A stretch of DNA of 31,237 nt, from the NCBI GenBank assembly GCA_015486015.1, contig WFSL01000038.1, positions 1-31,237 of the forward strand. Reading direction: 5' to 3'. Position numbers and translations under genes: made by a program. The notes beneath the pieces were generated by a model that ran no database searches, was not told the origin of the DNA, and was given only the letters and a program-made list of their open reading frames with translations. This document shows positions 24,854 through 31,237 of the stretch, piece by piece (within the stretch, counting starts at the first letter, position 1; each line of letters opens with the position of its first letter). The DNA is from Aquificota bacterium. GTDB taxonomy: Bacteria; Thermosulfidibacterota; Thermosulfidibacteria; Thermosulfidibacterales; B14-G1.

Positions 24854-25398
24854 CAGAGCTCCTCAGAAAGTGACCTGATACCCCTGGAGATATAGTCCAG
24901 ACCTGACAAGCATGTAGCCCCAAAGGTGACATACTCTAAAGCAACAAGGGCATGATCCGTAGAGAATCCCAGGCCGTGAAAGAGCAATGTGAAAAGCACA
25001 GTTACCACCTGTAAAAAGGTGGTGCCCTTCCCCAAGATGGAGGGACTAACCTCGGCCACTCCTCCAAAGAAGAGGGCGGTCAAGACCACACCACCCACCA
25101 ACAGAAAGTCCCGGGAGACCACAGTAATGGTTAACCAGGGGGGCGTGTAATCCATAAGGGCCATGGTAACAAACGCACCATCCAAGAGGGCCTTGTCAGC
25201 CAAGGGATCCAGTAGCGTGCCCAAGTAGCTTTTCTGATCGAACCGTTTCGCTATGTAGCCGTCCAGGACATCTGTAAAGGCAGCAATAGCAAAGATCACT
25301 AACCCCACACCCACCCTCTTATACACCAGCGCCGTCACGAAAAAAGGCACAGAACACAACCGCAAGAGCGTAAGCATATTGGGAATGGTAAGGACCAC
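24853..25398 (-). CDS. pgsA: CDP-alcohol phosphatidyltransferase, PgsA-like
   Basis: 181 aa from a GTG at 25398, which has GGAGG with 6-nt spacing. A TTG at 25404 directly abuts the site and is less likely. Membrane enzyme making phosphatidylglycerol phosphate from CDP-diacylglycerol and glycerol-3-phosphate. The signature D-x2-DG-x2-A-(R/K)-x8-G-x3-D-x3-D is seen as D43, D46, G47, A50, K51, G60, D64 and D68 (TDVLDGYIAKRFDQK, LGTLLDPLADK). It begins with NMLTLLRLCSVPFFV, typical of PgsA. Five to six hydrophobic stretches. Other CDP-alcohol transferases are possible but the start and length favour PgsA. It lies 2 bp after the small secreted protein gene. Confidence 0.88.
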   Translation of the reverse strand: MVLTIPNMLTLLRLCSVPFFVTALVYKRVGVGLVIFAIAAFTDVLDGYIAKRFDQKSYLGTLLDPLADKALLDGAFVTMALMDYTPPWLTITVVSRDFLLVGGVVLTALFFGGVAEVSPSILGKGTTFLQVVTVLFTLLFHGLGFSTDHALVALEYVTFGATCLSGLDYISRGIRSLSEEL

Positions 25399-25400
25399 AT

Positions 25401-25799
25401 TCAACCTCCAATCATGCTACCCTCACCCTTGAGGGCATCCTGAAGCTCTTCAGAGTCTATGTAAACCTCTACCTTCACATGCCATGCCCCACTATCCTCA
25501 GTCCCAGGCGTATATGTAGCTTCTATGACCCTGTACTTCACAACAAACTCCATCCACCTGTCCTGTACGGTGCCCATAAAGGCCTGCACAGTCGCCGGAT
25601 CCTCTTCCAAAAGCGACACCTCCTTCTTTAAGGCTTGGAAGATGGCCTCATGCAAGGCCTGATTAAATGCATTGACCCTATTTTCTCCTTCCACATTGAC
25701 ACGGGCCTCCCCCTCCGATCTCACCAAGACAGGCCCCTTACTAAAGGCAGCTAACACAACAAACGCCAAAACAGCGCCGCAAAAGAGACCCAGCCTCAC
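25401..25799 (-). CDS. Small secreted protein, FlgT-N/LPP20-like (function unknown)
   Basis: 132 aa. Residues 1-20 (MRLGLFCGAVLAFVVLAAFS) form a signal peptide or single anchor without a lipobox Cys. The mature part begins VRSEGEARVNVEGENRVNAFNQALHEAIFQAL, a pattern of E-G-x-A-x(n)-A-x2-A-x2-A seen at the start of FlgT-N and LPP20-type domains. It continues with FVVKYRVIEATYTPG and WHVKVEVYIDSEELQDAL, alternating beta strands. Periplasmic location is likely. The assignment is only by pattern. GTG start with GGGAGGAAGG, overlapping the rdgB stop (GTGA). Sits between rdgB and pgsA. Its job is unknown. Confidence 0.75.
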   Translation of the reverse strand: MRLGLFCGAVLAFVVLAAFSKGPVLVRSEGEARVNVEGENRVNAFNQALHEAIFQALKKEVSLLEEDPATVQAFMGTVQDRWMEFVVKYRVIEATYTPGTEDSGAWHVKVEVYIDSEELQDALKGEGSMIGG

Positions 25800-26401
25800 A
25801 GCCTTCCTCCCAACCGCCTCAAGATCTCTCTCATTCGATGTAAGGCCTTGGCCCGGTGGCTTATCCTGTTCTTCTCCCCGGCAGGGAGTTGCGCCATGGT
25901 CTTCCCATATGAAGGGAGATAAAACACTGGATCATACCCAAAACCCCCTTCACCCTTGGGCTCCATTGCAATTATACCCTCACATACACCCTCCACTACG
26001 TACTCCTTATCATCAGGCACCACCAATGCCATGACACATTTAAATCTGGCAGTCCTTTCACGCCAGGGCACACCCTCAAGCATCTTCAAGAGGAGGAGAT
26101 ACCTCTCAGAGTCACTCAGGCCTTCACCCCCAAACCTCGCAGAATGCACGCCTGGTGCCCCGCCCAGGGCATCCACCTCCAAACCAGAATCATCGGCCAG
26201 CGCTGCCATGCCTGTAAAGCAAGCTGCTGCCCTGGCCTTTTTTAAGGCATTCTCCACAAAGGTCTCCCCATCCTCGCTCACCGGTGGCATCGAGGTAAAA
26301 GCCGTCAGGGGAAATATTTCCCATCCCTCACCCTTCAGCAGGGCCTCAAGCTCCCTCATCTTTCCAGGATTCTTCGTTGCCACCACTAACCTGATGGTCA
26401 C
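25796..26401 (-). CDS. rdgB: XTP/dITP diphosphatase (RdgB/HAM1)
   Basis: 201 aa. House-cleaning pyrophosphatase that removes dITP, XTP and ITP to prevent mutation. Motifs: VVATKNPGKMRELEALL (substrate-binding N-x-G-K), SEDGETFVENALKKARAA, ALADDSGLEVDALGGAPGVHSARFGG, EGGFGYDPVFYLPSYGKTMAQL and KNRISHRAKAL. GTG start; GGGGG lies only about one base upstream, an unusually tight spacing, but an in-frame stop shortly upstream leaves no other start. First gene of the operon rdgB - secreted protein - pgsA - DUF512, divergent from the DUF507 operon. Confidence 0.96.
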   Translation of the reverse strand: MTIRLVVATKNPGKMRELEALLKGEGWEIFPLTAFTSMPPVSEDGETFVENALKKARAAACFTGMAALADDSGLEVDALGGAPGVHSARFGGEGLSDSERYLLLLKMLEGVPWRERTARFKCVMALVVPDDKEYVVEGVCEGIIAMEPKGEGGFGYDPVFYLPSYGKTMAQLPAGEKNRISHRAKALHRMREILRRLGGRL

Positions 26402-26430
26402 ACCCCCAGTTGCCGACTAAACGCTTTTTT

Positions 26431-26459
26431 CGTATAGGATACCTAAACGGCTGATGCAA
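26431..26459 (-). promoter_or_regulatory. Candidate rdgB promoter
   Basis: Minus strand TTGCAT (26454-26459), 17-bp spacer, TATACG (26431-26436), 30 bp before the rdgB GTG. Only moderate matches to consensus. A small dyad GTATCCTATAC overlaps the -10. Confidence 0.3.
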
Positions 26460-26503
26460 GGGAGAAGCTTCCTTGAAACATCCCAAAGAGAAGGGTAAGG
26501 TCA

Positions 26504-26521
26504 ACCACCTCAGGAGGTGGT
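26504..26521 (+). promoter_or_regulatory. Palindrome burying the ribosome-binding site of the DUF507 operon
   Basis: ACCACCTCAGGAGGTGGT: two perfect 8-base arms (26504-26511 and 26514-26521) around AG. In RNA, ACCACCU pairs with AGGUGGU around a CAGG loop. The right arm is the Shine-Dalgarno itself (AGGAGGT), 4-5 nt before the ATG at 26523. Folded mRNA would block initiation, so this could be a translational switch or thermosensor, or a target for a bound protein. Confidence 0.6.
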
Positions 26522-26522
26522 G

Positions 26523-26807
26523 ATGAAGTTAAAAGAGGAACATATTCGCCAGATCTCTAAGGCCATGTCCAAGAGGGCCATAAGAGATGGATTGGTCCAG
26601 GGGAGTGAACCCTTAGAAGAGAAGGTTCAAAAGGTAATATTCAAGGTGATCAAGGCAGACGCAGAGAAGGAAAGGGCTATAGATCAAGAGGCACACAGAC
26701 TGCTCAAGGAACACATAAAGGACATAGAGGCCCACAGCATCAGCTATCACAAAATGTTTCAAAGGGTGAAGGAAAAGCTGGCCAAAGAGAGGGGACTTAT
26801 CCTATGA
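26523..26807 (+). CDS. DUF507 family protein, first copy
   Basis: 94 aa from the ATG at 26523. A GTG two codons earlier overlaps the ribosome site and is rejected. Highly charged and helical throughout: KLKEEHIRQISKAMSKRAIRD, then EKVQKVIFKVIKADAEKERAIDQEAHRLLKEH. The IDQEAHRLL segment and length match DUF507, a small family found mainly in Aquificota and deltaproteobacteria with no known function. It overlaps the second copy by 4 bp (ATGA). No membrane segment. The mRNA start region is held in a strong hairpin. Confidence 0.82.
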   Translation: MKLKEEHIRQISKAMSKRAIRDGLVQGSEPLEEKVQKVIFKVIKADAEKERAIDQEAHRLLKEHIKDIEAHSISYHKMFQRVKEKLAKERGLIL

Positions 26808-27076
26808 GCTATAGTAGGGAAAGGATATTCCATTTAGTGGGCCTTATCATAGAGGCGCTAAAAGAGGAGGGCATTATCCTCACAGATCCTGAAAGGCTCA
26901 GGGGCCGCCTTACCAAGGTCTTTAGCGACGAGCTCAGGGTTCTGGAGACTATAGATCAAGAGGTAAGGGCGAAAATAGAGCACATGAGCAAGCCCATCGC
27001 AGAGGGAAGCGGAGAATGGAAGGCCCTTTATGAGCGGTTCTTCGACGAGGAATGGAAGAGGAGGCTGCGGCTATGA
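26804..27076 (+). CDS. DUF507 family protein, second copy
   Basis: 90 aa. YSRERIFHLVGLIIEALKEE, then LETIDQEVRAKIEHMSKPIAEGSGEWKALYERFFDEEWKRR. The IDQEVRAKI and EGS-x-EW-x2-LY elements are the clearest DUF507 marks. It shares the E-x(n)-IDQE-hydrophobic layout with the gene before it, so the pair probably arose by tandem duplication and may form a heteromer. Start and stop overlap both neighbours (ATGA at 26804 and at 27073), implying coupled translation with bamD. Confidence 0.85.
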   Translation: MSYSRERIFHLVGLIIEALKEEGIILTDPERLRGRLTKVFSDELRVLETIDQEVRAKIEHMSKPIAEGSGEWKALYERFFDEEWKRRLRL

Positions 27077-27855
27077 AAAAGGGAATAGCCCTTGCCCTCA
27101 TCCTCCCCTTCCTGACAGGGTGCCTTTTCTGGGGTAATGAGAAAAAGGACAATGCCCAATCACCTGAAAAACTCTACACCACTGGAGAGGAGGCCCTGTT
27201 CAATAGGAAATTTGGTACAGCCAAGGAGCGATTCAAAAAACTGTTAGAGGAATCCCCGGAAAGTGAATTTTCACGCACCGCCAGGCTTGGATTAGCCGAG
27301 GCTTATTACAGGGATGGCGATTACGAGGAGGCAGCCCAGGCATATACAGACTACCTTAATCTCCATCCTTTAAGCCCAAACTCCGACTATGTCCAATACA
27401 AGCTGGGGATGTGTTACTATAAACTCATGCTTCCACCAGACAGGGACCAAAAATACACTCGACAGGCTATCACGGCCTTTGAAAAGTTGATAAGGATCTA
27501 TCCTACCAGCCCATGGGCCATAAGGGGAGCCCAGATGCTGAAGGAGTGTAAAGAACGCCTGGCCTTCCACGACATTTATGTGGGCAAGTTCTATTACAAG
27601 GTGAAGGAGTACAAGGCAGCCAAGCTCCGATTCCAGCATGCATTCGATCAGATAAAAACAGGTGAGGCCGCCGCAGAAGCCCTCTACTGGCTGGGCAAGA
27701 CCTACCAAGTCCTTGGGAAAAAGGAGAAGGCCATAGAGTGCTATCAAAAAGTGGTAAAGGAGTATGGGATGTGGGGTGATGTGGACAAGGCAGAAGATGC
27801 CCTCCAGGAACTGAAGAGCGAAAAAAAGAAGAGAAAAAGATTTATACTCTTCTGA
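27073..27855 (+). CDS. bamD: Outer membrane assembly lipoprotein BamD
   Basis: 260 aa from the ATG at 27073 (GGAGG upstream, ATGA overlap with DUF507). An earlier ATG at 27052 would hide the signal peptide. Lipoprotein signal: KKGIALALILPFLTGC with the acylated Cys at 17. The mature protein is a run of TPR repeats (about 30-235): LYTTGEEALFNRKFGTAKERF, LGLAEAYYRDGDYEEAAQAY, AITAFEKLIRIYPTSPWA, KFYYKVKEYKAAKLRFQHAF, ALYWLGKTYQVLGKKEKAIE. BamD is the essential periplasmic partner of BamA in beta-barrel insertion. The basic tail (KSEKKKRKRFILF) is unusual. Confidence 0.93.
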   Translation: MKKGIALALILPFLTGCLFWGNEKKDNAQSPEKLYTTGEEALFNRKFGTAKERFKKLLEESPESEFSRTARLGLAEAYYRDGDYEEAAQAYTDYLNLHPLSPNSDYVQYKLGMCYYKLMLPPDRDQKYTRQAITAFEKLIRIYPTSPWAIRGAQMLKECKERLAFHDIYVGKFYYKVKEYKAAKLRFQHAFDQIKTGEAAAEALYWLGKTYQVLGKKEKAIECYQKVVKEYGMWGDVDKAEDALQELKSEKKKRKRFILF

Positions 27856-27868
27856 AGGAAACAAAAAG

Positions 27869-28399
27869 ATGAATCCGCTGGACGTCTTCTTAGGACTCGT
27901 GATGATCTTTTTCATACTCTTAGGTATCTACAGGGGGCTCTTCAGAGAGCTTCTCTCGCTTCTGGGATTTATCTTAAGCCTCTACTTGGCCATACGATTT
28001 TACAATCCTTTGGCTCACTGGGCTGTCCAATGGTTCCCCTCCTTACCTACCCTTGTGAGTATTTCCTCCTTCCTGTCTATATTCATTGCCGCCCTGTCAG
28101 TGACTGCCATATCAGGTGTTATCTTCAAAAGGCTTGTTATCATTGCAGATCTTCGGGCAACAGACAGGTTTCTCGGCGGCGTCTTCGGCCTCATCAAGGC
28201 ATTCCTCATAAATGCTCTCATTGTAGTCTTCATAGTAGCCTTCACCCCCCACGGTGAAAGACTGGTCAAAAGATCAACACTGGCAATGACCACCCAGCAG
28301 GTTACAACGGCGATACTCAAATTTGCGCCTCCCGAACTGAAGCATAAATTCCTGAACAGGTGGTATGGAATCAGAGAAAAGGAGGGAAGGCATGATTAG
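27869..28399 (+). CDS. CvpA family inner-membrane protein
   Basis: 176 aa with four hydrophobic segments: PLDVFLGLVMIFFILLGIYRG, LLSLLGFILSLYLAIRFY, LVSISSFLSIFIAALSVTAI, and FLGGVFGLIKAFLINALIVV. RGLFRELLSLLGF and DRFLGGVFGLIKAF are the conserved CvpA motifs. The E. coli protein is linked to colicin V production and envelope stress tolerance. Its mechanism is unknown. The ATG follows bamD after 13 bp with AAGGAAAC upstream, and the 3' end overlaps the Memo-like gene by 8 bp. Confidence 0.9.
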   Translation: MNPLDVFLGLVMIFFILLGIYRGLFRELLSLLGFILSLYLAIRFYNPLAHWAVQWFPSLPTLVSISSFLSIFIAALSVTAISGVIFKRLVIIADLRATDRFLGGVFGLIKAFLINALIVVFIVAFTPHGERLVKRSTLAMTTQQVTTAILKFAPPELKHKFLNRWYGIREKEGRHD

Positions 28400-29189
28400 A
28401 AAACCCGCAGTGGCAGGATACTTCTATCCAAGGGACCCCATCAGGCTGAGGGAAATGATTGGGCAGTACTTGGATCCTAAGGTCACAGGGGTTAGGGCTA
28501 TAGGAGCTATGTGTCCTCATGCAGGTTACATGTACTCTGGAGCAGTGGCAGGAGCGGTCTATTCACATATCCAAATTCCAGAAAGGGTGGTCATTTTGGG
28601 ACCAAATCACACCGGATTAGGGCCCCGAGCATCCATCATGACCGAGGGCACTTGGCTTACCCCCTTAGGAGAGGTGGAGGTGGACGCCCCCTTAGCCTCC
28701 CACATCCTCGAAAACTCCAAGCACCTCAAGGAAGATACCCAAGCACACTTGGCAGAACACTCCATTGAGGTTCAGCTCCCCTTCCTTCAGTACTTTAGAC
28801 CCCAGGTGAAGATTGTACCCATTCTCCTAATGGGCACTTCTTATGAAATGGGCCAAGAGGTAGGCAAAGCAATAGCCAAGGCACTATCCTACACGAAGGC
28901 ACTTATTATCGCGAGCTCTGACATGACCCACTACGAATCCCAAAAGGCAGCAGCAGAAAAGGACCACACTGCTTTAGAGGCCATGCTGTCACTGGACCCT
29001 CGGGGCCTTTACGAGAGAGTGACCCAGCTTCGCATCTCCATGTGTGGTGTCATTCCCACTATAGCGATGATGACAGCGAGTCTTATACTTGGATGCCAGG
29101 AGGCACAGCTTATCCGCTACATGACCTCTGGCGACATCACAGGAGATTACTCACAGGTGGTAGGGTACGGCGGTGTAATATTCTACTAA
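28392..29189 (+). CDS. amrB: AmmeMemoRadiSam system protein B (MEMO1 family)
   Basis: 265 aa from the ATG at 28392 (GGAGGGAAGG upstream), an ATG at 28365 being inside cvpA. MEMO motifs: RKPAVAGYFYPRDPIRLREMI, CPHAGYMYSGAVAGAVYSHI, VILGPNHTGLG, LAEHSIEVQLPFLQYF, ASSDMTHYES and MCGVIPTIAMMTAS. Fold related to aromatic-ring dioxygenases (metal at His/Asp). In bacteria and archaea it usually travels with an AMMECR1 protein and a radical-SAM protein (AmmeMemoRadiSam). Neither partner is in this window. Its stop overlaps the stop of the convergent HAD gene. Confidence 0.92.
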   Translation: MIRKPAVAGYFYPRDPIRLREMIGQYLDPKVTGVRAIGAMCPHAGYMYSGAVAGAVYSHIQIPERVVILGPNHTGLGPRASIMTEGTWLTPLGEVEVDAPLASHILENSKHLKEDTQAHLAEHSIEVQLPFLQYFRPQVKIVPILLMGTSYEMGQEVGKAIAKALSYTKALIIASSDMTHYESQKAAAEKDHTALEAMLSLDPRGLYERVTQLRISMCGVIPTIAMMTASLILGCQEAQLIRYMTSGDITGDYSQVVGYGGVIFY

Positions 29190-29656
29190 CTCCTTAGGGT
29201 AGCTTTCAGCCTATCGGGTCTTAGAAGGAGCTCCAAGGCCTCCACCGGTCCACTTACCAACACATGGGCCTTGGTAATCAGTGGAAGATAGAGCCCTTCC
29301 TTTCCAAGAACGGCGATGGAAAGCATCCCCTTCTCCATCATAGAAAGATCATTGGAACCGTTACCCAGTATTACCGCCCCCCCATCAAGCGATGCAACAA
29401 AATGGGCCTTGGCACTCCTCTCGTCACCATGCCTGAGCACGAAGAGGTCCACGGGTAGCCCCTGAAGCTCCTTCGCCGCCAATCCAAATGTATCGGCAGT
29501 GACTACATGCACCTCCAGTAGGGCAGAAACCTTAAAAATGCGCTCCCTCACCCCTGGAAGTAGCCTCCCATCCAAGGCCAACGTCCCATTAAAATCGGAA
29601 ACGAGGTGAAAAAGCTTCAGATAGCCAAAGCCAGGAATATCAATTTCTAAAGGCAA
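29186..29656 (-). CDS. HAD-family soluble P-type-ATPase-like phosphatase
   Basis: 156 aa. Resembles the P domain of P-type ATPases as a stand-alone protein (COG4087 type). Motif I is SDFNGTLALDG: D21 is the nucleophile and the D-x2-G-T spacing matches the DKTGT of P-type ATPases. The canonical HAD second Asp is Asn 23. Motif II is the Thr of VVTADTF, and motif IV is GNGSNDLSMM in place of GDG-x-ND. Small, without a cap domain or membrane segment. TTG start (29654-29656) preceded by GGGGCGG, inside the end of the M23 gene. Substrate unknown. Confidence 0.85.
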   Translation of the reverse strand: MPLEIDIPGFGYLKLFHLVSDFNGTLALDGRLLPGVRERIFKVSALLEVHVVTADTFGLAAKELQGLPVDLFVLRHGDERSAKAHFVASLDGGAVILGNGSNDLSMMEKGMLSIAVLGKEGLYLPLITKAHVLVSGPVEALELLLRPDRLKATLRS

Positions 29657-30584
29657 ATAATGTCCGCCCCAGCCTCAAATAGTAATATGGATTAACTGCC
29701 ACCTTACCCACCCGCACCTCATAATGGAGGTGAGGTGCTGTACTCCTACCGGTGTTACCCACCTTAGCAATGATCTCCCCCCTCCTCACCCTTTCCCCCA
29801 CCTTCACCAGTATCTTGGAGCAGTGGCCGTAGCGGGTGAAGAAACCATACCCATGGTCTACTACCACCATCTTACCATATCCCCCGTTCCACCCTGCGAA
29901 GACAACCACACCATCTGCTGGTGCCCTTATGGGGGCCCCTACAGGGGCAGCAATATCTACCCCCTCGTGAAACTCCCTCCTGCCAGTAAAGGGGCTTTTT
30001 CTATAGCCAAATGGAGAGGTAATCCACCCCCTCACAGGGTAACCTAAGGGTGTGTGGGCCAAAAGGGCTTCCCTGCTCCTCAGAAATTCCTCCAAGAGTC
30101 GGAAACTCGCTTCCTGAACCTCCGCCGACCTGTGGAGCTCAAAGAGATCCCGTTTGAAGTCCCTTATAAGGCTCCTGGTGTTCTCACGTAGCCCCTTCAT
30201 CCCCTTCCTCAAGACAAACTCCTCAGGCCCCCCCAGGGCCAAGGCCTTGCCGCCTGAATCCAGATGAGCCAGCCTTCTTATCCGATTGTCCATGATTTGG
30301 AGACGTACAAGGCCCTCCTCTAAATCCTTAAGCTCCACGGCAAGCTTCCTGAACTCCAGCTGATAGTAAGCCACCCTCTGCTCCAACCTTTCCGCCTCCC
30401 TCGCCCTTGCACTCTTATGCATATACCCAAACACGAGAATGGTATTCACAATGCCAACACCCATCATAAGAGAAAACACCACCAACAGTGAGAGAAGAGT
30501 GAAGGTGACTTCCTTCTTTTTCTCATAGGTAGAAAAGAGTAGAATTGTATATCGCCTTCTACACCACCTCTTTAACAAACCCAT
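29640..30584 (-). CDS. M23 family metallopeptidase (membrane-anchored, coiled coil)
   Basis: 314 aa from the ATG at 30584, which has GGAGGT with 4-nt spacing. A start at 30596 has no site. One membrane segment (~20-45; VVFSLMMGVGIVNTILVFGY), then a coiled coil (~50-120; ARAREAERLEQRVAYY) and the lysostaphin-like domain (~190-300). Zinc motif FHEGVDIAAPVG (H-x3-D) and APHLHYEVR (H-x-H), plus KMVVVDHGYGFFTRYGHCS. All zinc ligands are present, so an active cell-wall endopeptidase or, with the coiled coil, an EnvC/NlpD-like role in division is possible. Divergent from the PAP2 gene. Confidence 0.92.
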   Translation of the reverse strand: MGLLKRWCRRRYTILLFSTYEKKKEVTFTLLSLLVVFSLMMGVGIVNTILVFGYMHKSARAREAERLEQRVAYYQLEFRKLAVELKDLEEGLVRLQIMDNRIRRLAHLDSGGKALALGGPEEFVLRKGMKGLRENTRSLIRDFKRDLFELHRSAEVQEASFRLLEEFLRSREALLAHTPLGYPVRGWITSPFGYRKSPFTGRREFHEGVDIAAPVGAPIRAPADGVVVFAGWNGGYGKMVVVDHGYGFFTRYGHCSKILVKVGERVRRGEIIAKVGNTGRSTAPHLHYEVRVGKVAVNPYYYLRLGRTLFAFRN

Positions 30585-30683
30585 CCACACCTCCATCTTC
30601 GCATCTATTAACCATACCTACCATCACTTTTCAAGCCTAAACTATATTTTATTTTCCCCCTTTTCTTGACCAAATCAGCCCCT

Positions 30684-31237
30684 ATGGATAAGGATGGCCC
30701 CTTGATGAAGGAGAAAGTTCGCATAGAGGATCTTATTACAGTGGCCTTTTGTGGCATCATGACACTACTCACCATGATCCACACTAACAGGATACCCCAC
30801 TGGCAAATACATGTGGCCTTGAATCTCTTCACTGCCTTAGTGTGCATCGCCATACCCTGGGCCACAGCAGGCAGAACCAATGGGCTCTCCTTCCATCTGC
30901 GCCACTGGTACATCCTGATTGTCGTTCCCCTTAACTTCTTGAACCTGAAGGGGGTGATACATGGCATAAACCCCCGGAACCTTGATCCGCTGCTCATCAA
31001 GATAGATCATTGGATGTTTGGTGTTAACCCTACCCAATGGATGCAACGCATTATAAATCCCTGGCTCACAGAGTATCTCCAATGGGCATACATGTCCTAT
31101 TTCTTTATTCCAGTGATTCTGGGTATCGTGCTCTACAAGAATAAGAACTACCAAGGATTTCGCCTCTCAGCTACAGTGGTGCTCCTGGCCTTCTACACCT
31201 CATACCTGGGGTATCTGATTGTTCCTGCTGTAGGCCC
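30684..31237 (+). CDS. PAP2-type phosphatase / inositol-phosphotransferase-like membrane protein, 3' end cut off
   Basis: The frame is open from 30684 to the right edge (184 codons, no stop). Several hydrophobic helices are visible: ITVAFCGIMTLLTMI, ALNLFTALVCIAIPWATA, WYILIVVPLNFLNL, YLQWAYMSYFFIPVILGIVL, LSATVVLLAFYTSYLGYLIV. KIDHWMFGVNPTQWMQRIIN and the terminal LIVPAVGP fit the PAP2_3 / Aur1-like branch of the PAP2 superfamily. The catalytic histidines lie beyond the edge. Start uncertain: ATG 30684, or TTG 30702 / ATG 30705 which have AAGGA upstream. Two long reverse frames here are shadows. Confidence 0.8.
   Translation, partial: MDKDGPLMKEKVRIEDLITVAFCGIMTLLTMIHTNRIPHWQIHVALNLFTALVCIAIPWATAGRTNGLSFHLRHWYILIVVPLNFLNLKGVIHGINPRNLDPLLIKIDHWMFGVNPTQWMQRIINPWLTEYLQWAYMSYFFIPVILGIVLYKNKNYQGFRLSATVVLLAFYTSYLGYLIVPAVG

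Noticed and set aside
30597-30683. Divergent promoters between the M23 and PAP2 genes
   Set aside because: The stretch is AT-rich with TATATT- and TATAGT-like elements, but no -35 at proper spacing could be assigned on either strand.
30608-31154. Two long minus-strand frames at the right edge as genes
   Set aside because: They lie opposite an uninterrupted plus-strand frame with clear membrane helices and PAP2_3-like motifs; their peptides show no family features or ribosome sites.
1-31237. tRNA, rRNA, CRISPR array, intact transposase or prophage genes
   Set aside because: Looked for on both strands by eye; no T-arm-like motifs, regular repeats, or transposase/integrase motifs were found.

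Overview
The window looks like a chromosomal segment of a Gram-negative, probably thermophilic anaerobe, most likely Desulfobacterota-like. This is inferred from gene content and is not a measured placement. Evidence for Gram-negative: a BamD lipoprotein, an LPS-core-type glycosyltransferase and RseP. Evidence for an anaerobic, thermophile-like lifestyle: an archaeal-type bifunctional FBP aldolase/phosphatase, the radical-SAM heme enzyme AhbD, four radical-SAM proteins in 31 kb, a YqhD-type iron alcohol dehydrogenase and a DUF507 pair. Genes are tightly packed with many overlapping stop/start codons. Shine-Dalgarno sequences are strong (AAGGAGG type), and GTG or TTG starts are frequent. I saw no tRNA, rRNA, CRISPR array, intact IS element or prophage.

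Layout. 1-3919 (+): end of a ROK sugar kinase, fructose-1,6-bisphosphate aldolase/phosphatase, then an FtsK/SpoIIIE translocase. 3962-8696 (-): operon miaB, bifunctional-nuclease-family protein, soluble PAS/GAF histidine kinase, M42 aminopeptidase, with a promoter that predicts a nearly leaderless miaB mRNA. 8722-9195 (-): a cysteine-cluster protein. 9298-12075 (+): DUF169 protein, iron alcohol dehydrogenase and a Clp1/Grc3-type polynucleotide kinase. 12156-16047 (-): ahbD, hemE, a thiolase-fold protein and its DUF35 partner. 16144-16881 (+): glycerophosphodiester phosphodiesterase. 16882-17367: an AT-rich gap with a possible frameshifted gene relic and a promoter/operator-like patch. 17368-20843 (-): rseP and a TIGR03960/DUF2344 radical-SAM fusion. 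20914-21719 (-): two tandem cold-shock genes with a long structured leader, a promoter and a good terminator. 21862-23500 (+): glycosyltransferase and IclR regulator. 23540-26401 (-): rdgB, a small secreted protein, a pgsA-like gene, a PDZ/radical-SAM DUF512 protein. 26523-29189 (+): two DUF507 genes, bamD, cvpA, Memo-like protein. 29186-30584 (-): M23 peptidase and a P-type-ATPase-like HAD protein. 30684-end (+): a PAP2-type membrane protein cut by the window edge.

Most genes are housekeeping. The parts most worth following up are: (i) a bacterial Clp1/Grc3-type kinase in an apparent operon with DUF169 and an aldehyde reductase; (ii) hemE in the same operon as ahbD, which suggests a hybrid heme route ending with AhbD, together with a thiolase/DUF35 pair; (iii) a palindrome that buries the ribosome-binding site of the tandem DUF507 / bamD operon; (iv) a long dyad between ahbD and the divergent phosphodiesterase gene; and (v) the structured cold-shock leader and the 106-bp identity between the two csp genes.
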